A stretch of 64,000 nucleotides of DNA. Origin: Erythroxylum novogranatense. Taxonomy: Eukaryota > Streptophyta > Magnoliopsida > Malpighiales > Erythroxylaceae. Both the position numbers and the translations under genes were made by a program. Shown piece by piece: positions 61,395 to 64,000 of the stretch. The notes beneath the pieces were generated by a model. The model did not search any database, had not been told where the DNA came from, and saw only the letters and a program-made list of their open reading frames with translations. Location: positions 55,901,783-55,965,782 of the forward strand of contig CM057228.1 in the NCBI GenBank assembly GCA_029891385.1, in the 5' to 3' direction. Every line of letters begins with the position of its first letter. The stretch's first letter is position 1.

Positions 61395-61432
61395 TGGGCC
61401 CGGGTCCCGGGTCCCGGGTCCCGGGTCCCGGA
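61395..61432. repeat. GGGTCCC heptamer repeat at the gypsy-A 5' LTR edge
   Basis: On the plus strand, next to the LTR boundary, the 5' LTR has four GGGTCCC(G) units where the 3' LTR at 52059-52074 has one after GGGCCC. The three extra heptamers account for 21 of the 24 bp length difference between the LTRs. Confidence 0.85.
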
Positions 61433-62789
61433 TTCCCATTCCCGAGGCGACCACTCGGGTTGCGCCGGCATCGGGCGACCAAACATATCGGACCCGATCC
61501 CAACATTTATACCTAGTTCGATTCATACACATACATTCTCATACAACCGATCACCTACGCATGCATTCTAACCATAAATTAATCATCACGATTACATAAG
61601 CCATCAAGTTAATAAATTAAACATGTGTTTTTAACAATACACAGTATAAAATAAAGTTTCAATCCAAAATACATGAAATATGTTCCATGATAAAATGCTT
61701 GGAGGGCCAACCAAAATACGAACTTAATAGAAAGCTCCTAACTAGCTTGAAGTTTCTGATGCCTTGCAAGATCAACGATCGACCTGTTCTGCACCTGAGG
61801 AGTGGAAAATAATGGGTTGAGCTACACAGCTCAGTGGCTAATATAATTATAGCCATCGGTAACTAGTACAAAGTCAAGCATATGTACATATATACATTAT
61901 ATATATATATATACAGGCATCAATTCACGCATTCATATGCTAATTAAACAAATTATGCATTCAACATGAATAATTCGATTAACAAAGCATGTCACAATTC
62001 TGCTTCATAACAAACAGTTCAAATGCAATGCACATCACATGGCTCGAGGGTTCCATGGAAACAAAAGGGAGAAACCAAAGTTTACACCCTGAACGAAATG
62101 AGTCCATTCGGATCTCATAGGCCACAAGCGGGCAGCCGGGAGAAGGCTCTTGTCGACGTGCACGTGACGAACGAAATGGTTCCACTCTCGCCCAAACAAA
62201 AGCACATAATCATGCTCATAATCATTCTATCATATGGTATGCTTTCATACTTTGCATTTAGTCAAAATGCCATGACCGAAGTCGAGGCATAATATGCTCA
62301 AAATCAAAAGTTTAATGCTATCAATTCCCATTATTCTTTCAAAATATATGAAATCAAAATCATTCAACTCATCATGTTTAAACATACATAACATATAACG
62401 CATATGCATACATAGGCAAGAAATTTCCTAGTCACACAATAACTATAAGTACATTACCCACCTAAGATCGCTTGAGTCTCCGATTCACTGATGTCCTTCC
62501 TATTGCGATGGAAGCGGGTCAGCTTGGTTTCCTAAAACAACCAAATTTTCATTCAATCAGTATCCACAGAAAATATTCAAAGCTTGGAAATCCAAGGTAA
62601 AGCACTAAAAGCCTATATTCAACCTCCTCCTAAAATTCCGAACCCTTCAAGGCAAATTCCGAACTTCCCTTCTTCATACAACTTGTAGTCCTTTCTCTCT
62701 AGTTCACAACGAATCCAAAATCACCTCAATCGGACATCTGAAGCCCAAGATATGCCCAAAATACCAAAAATCTCCTTTGCTGGAACAGG

Positions 62790-63000
62790 GCGCTCGTCGC
62801 GATGTAGGGACGTTCGCCACGACGAAAGCGACACTCGTTGCGGAGAACAACCCTCGCTCGCCGCGGCTTGCACACAAGTGTGCGCCACGGCGAAGACCAC
62901 TCATTCGCACGTCGCGGTGAATAAACATTTATTCGTTGCAACGTTGCTTCCCTTTCTCGCACGCCGCGGGGTGTTCATACACACATCACGACGTGCGGGT
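62790..63000. repeat. CpG palindrome array in gypsy-A 5' LTR (decayed copy)
   Basis: The same block as 53430-53640, with changes such as CGTTGCAACG and CATCACGACG where the other LTRs have CG. Most changes are CG to TG or CA. Confidence 0.8.
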
Positions 63001-63632
63001 CTGGAGAATAACTCCGAAACCCGATTTTCCTGCATTTTCCGATTTCAATCCATCCCTTTAGCAATTGCAACACATCTAAACTTTAGATCACGTCTCAAAC
63101 TACGTTTCTAACCCATTAACAACTCAAAATCAGTCATAAACACATCAACCCAAGAAATCTAACCATTTTCGCCCTAAAAACCCTAATCCTTCGATTCTGC
63201 TACATTCAACATTCTTCTAAGTTTAATCTAACCAAAACAAGATTAAACAAAGCACAACTTACCCGAAAACGGTTCGAAACTGTCGAAAATCTCTTAGAAT
63301 CACAAACTCTCTTCTCTTCTCTTCTCCCTCTCCCGCGACTCTTCTTCTTCTTCTTTCTCTTCTCTTTTCCCTTCTTTCTTCTATTTTCTTCTAAGTCTTT
63401 TACATCTAAAGACCATTTAACCCCTCCTAGACAAGCCTAAATCACTCCAACCTATGTAAACTTCCCAAAAAGCCCTCATAAACTTTTACCCTTTTTACTC
63501 CTCATTTAACCACAATTAAACCTTAATTATCCAATAATACTCCATAATCAATCAAATTAAGGCATAAACTCTTAATTAACATAATTCATGCTTAATGACA
63601 TCATTAAAAAAAATTCGGGGTCTAACAAAATC

Positions 63633-64000
63633 TTTCCCAATTATAGGCATTTCAGTTGAAAAGAAAATATCTTTGAATAAGATTAAAGCATAAACAAAAA
63701 AAGGAGTTATATAAAGGACTCCATAATTTCATAATACCAAATACAATTTTGGGTTGATATTCTAAAGAGTTCCTATAAAGATCTATGAGTTGTAGAAGGC
63801 CTTGTCTCTTATAGGATAAATGATATGAAGGATAAAACATATCCACCTACTTAGCCATCGATCTATGTGTTTCCCATAGTTTTAAGGATTCATGAGCTTG
63901 AAACAGAGTGACATTTATAGGAAAGTTTGATTATAAAAAGAATCAATAAGTGAAGGAATCCCGATAGTGAGAGGCAAATAGTGTTAATGATACAAATGGA
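63633..64000. other. Flank of gypsy-A, probably the older LINE continuing
   Basis: AT-rich DNA after the TSD. The minus-strand frame 63652-63846 has no motif I can assign with confidence. Confidence 0.3.

Larger units (their letters stand above)
52056..63627 (-). mobile_element. Gypsy-A: Ty3-gypsy retrotransposon with a nested solo LTR
   Basis: Minus-strand element. 5' LTR 61392-63627 (2236 bp), 3' LTR 52056-54267 (2212 bp), TSD AAATC on both sides (52051-52055, 63628-63632). The PBS complement GCTCTGATACCA lies at 61376-61387; a polypurine tract (minus strand AAGAGGGGGAGAAA) abuts the 3' LTR at 54268-54281. Internal order is gag, protease, RT, RNase H, integrase. The C-terminal LWRNHSVEEATWE-like segment resembles the chromodomain region of Tekay/Del chromoviruses. 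A solo LTR of the same family (55250-57459) cuts the integrase. Stops are mostly explained by C-to-T or G-to-A changes. Confidence 0.95.

Overview
The window is nuclear DNA of a flowering plant, most likely a eudicot. It holds an intron-rich plant copper-ATPase gene, plant-type Ty1-copia and Ty3-gypsy elements primed by initiator-Met tRNA, L1-type LINEs, MITE-like elements and a piece of chloroplast DNA. I cannot name the species. The DNA is AT-rich and dominated by transposable elements. Only one host gene looks intact.

Layout: 1-1079 is the leader and 5' LTR of a minus-strand copia element running off the left edge. 1.08-10.7 kb is AT-rich old repeat DNA with two related LTR-like blocks (about 1.38-1.73 and 9.9-10.24 kb) and a MITE-like element (7508-8444). 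10725-16541 is a plus-strand copia element (copia-1; TSD ATACT) that has lost protease and integrase. 16.55-17.86 kb is the 3' part of a LINE carrying a 0.5-kb MITE-like insertion. 18394-23605 is a complete 9-exon gene for a 1001-residue P1B copper ATPase (RAN1/HMA7 type).

24.3-33.0 kb is a degenerate LINE. Inside it, at TSD TTCTT, sits a minus-strand solo LTR (27947-31694). That LTR is itself split by about 2.8 kb made of a plastid fragment (trnE-trnY) plus a broken retroelement-accessory-like ORF. 33382-39835 is a VQ-motif-like pseudogene split by a minus-strand gypsy element (gypsy-B, 33552-39368; TSD CCCGC). 40497-50162 is a 9.7-kb plus-strand copia element (copia-2; 1821-bp LTRs; TSD AGAAT) with many small indels. 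51.5 kb to the end is a minus-strand LINE fragment split by an 11.6-kb minus-strand gypsy element (gypsy-A, 52056-63627; TSD AAATC). Its integrase carries an oppositely oriented solo LTR of the same family (55250-57459; TSD ATCAG).

For function, only the copper ATPase is expected to make a working protein; every retroelement reading frame is broken. The most unusual structure is that three different LTR-element families carry clustered arrays of short CpG-containing palindromes: AGTCGACT in copia-1 LTRs and 3' region and in the copia-2 leader, and CGTCGCGACG in gypsy-A LTRs. Boundaries were read by eye; LTR ends supported by matching TSDs are the firmest, while LINE, MITE and old-repeat edges are approximate.
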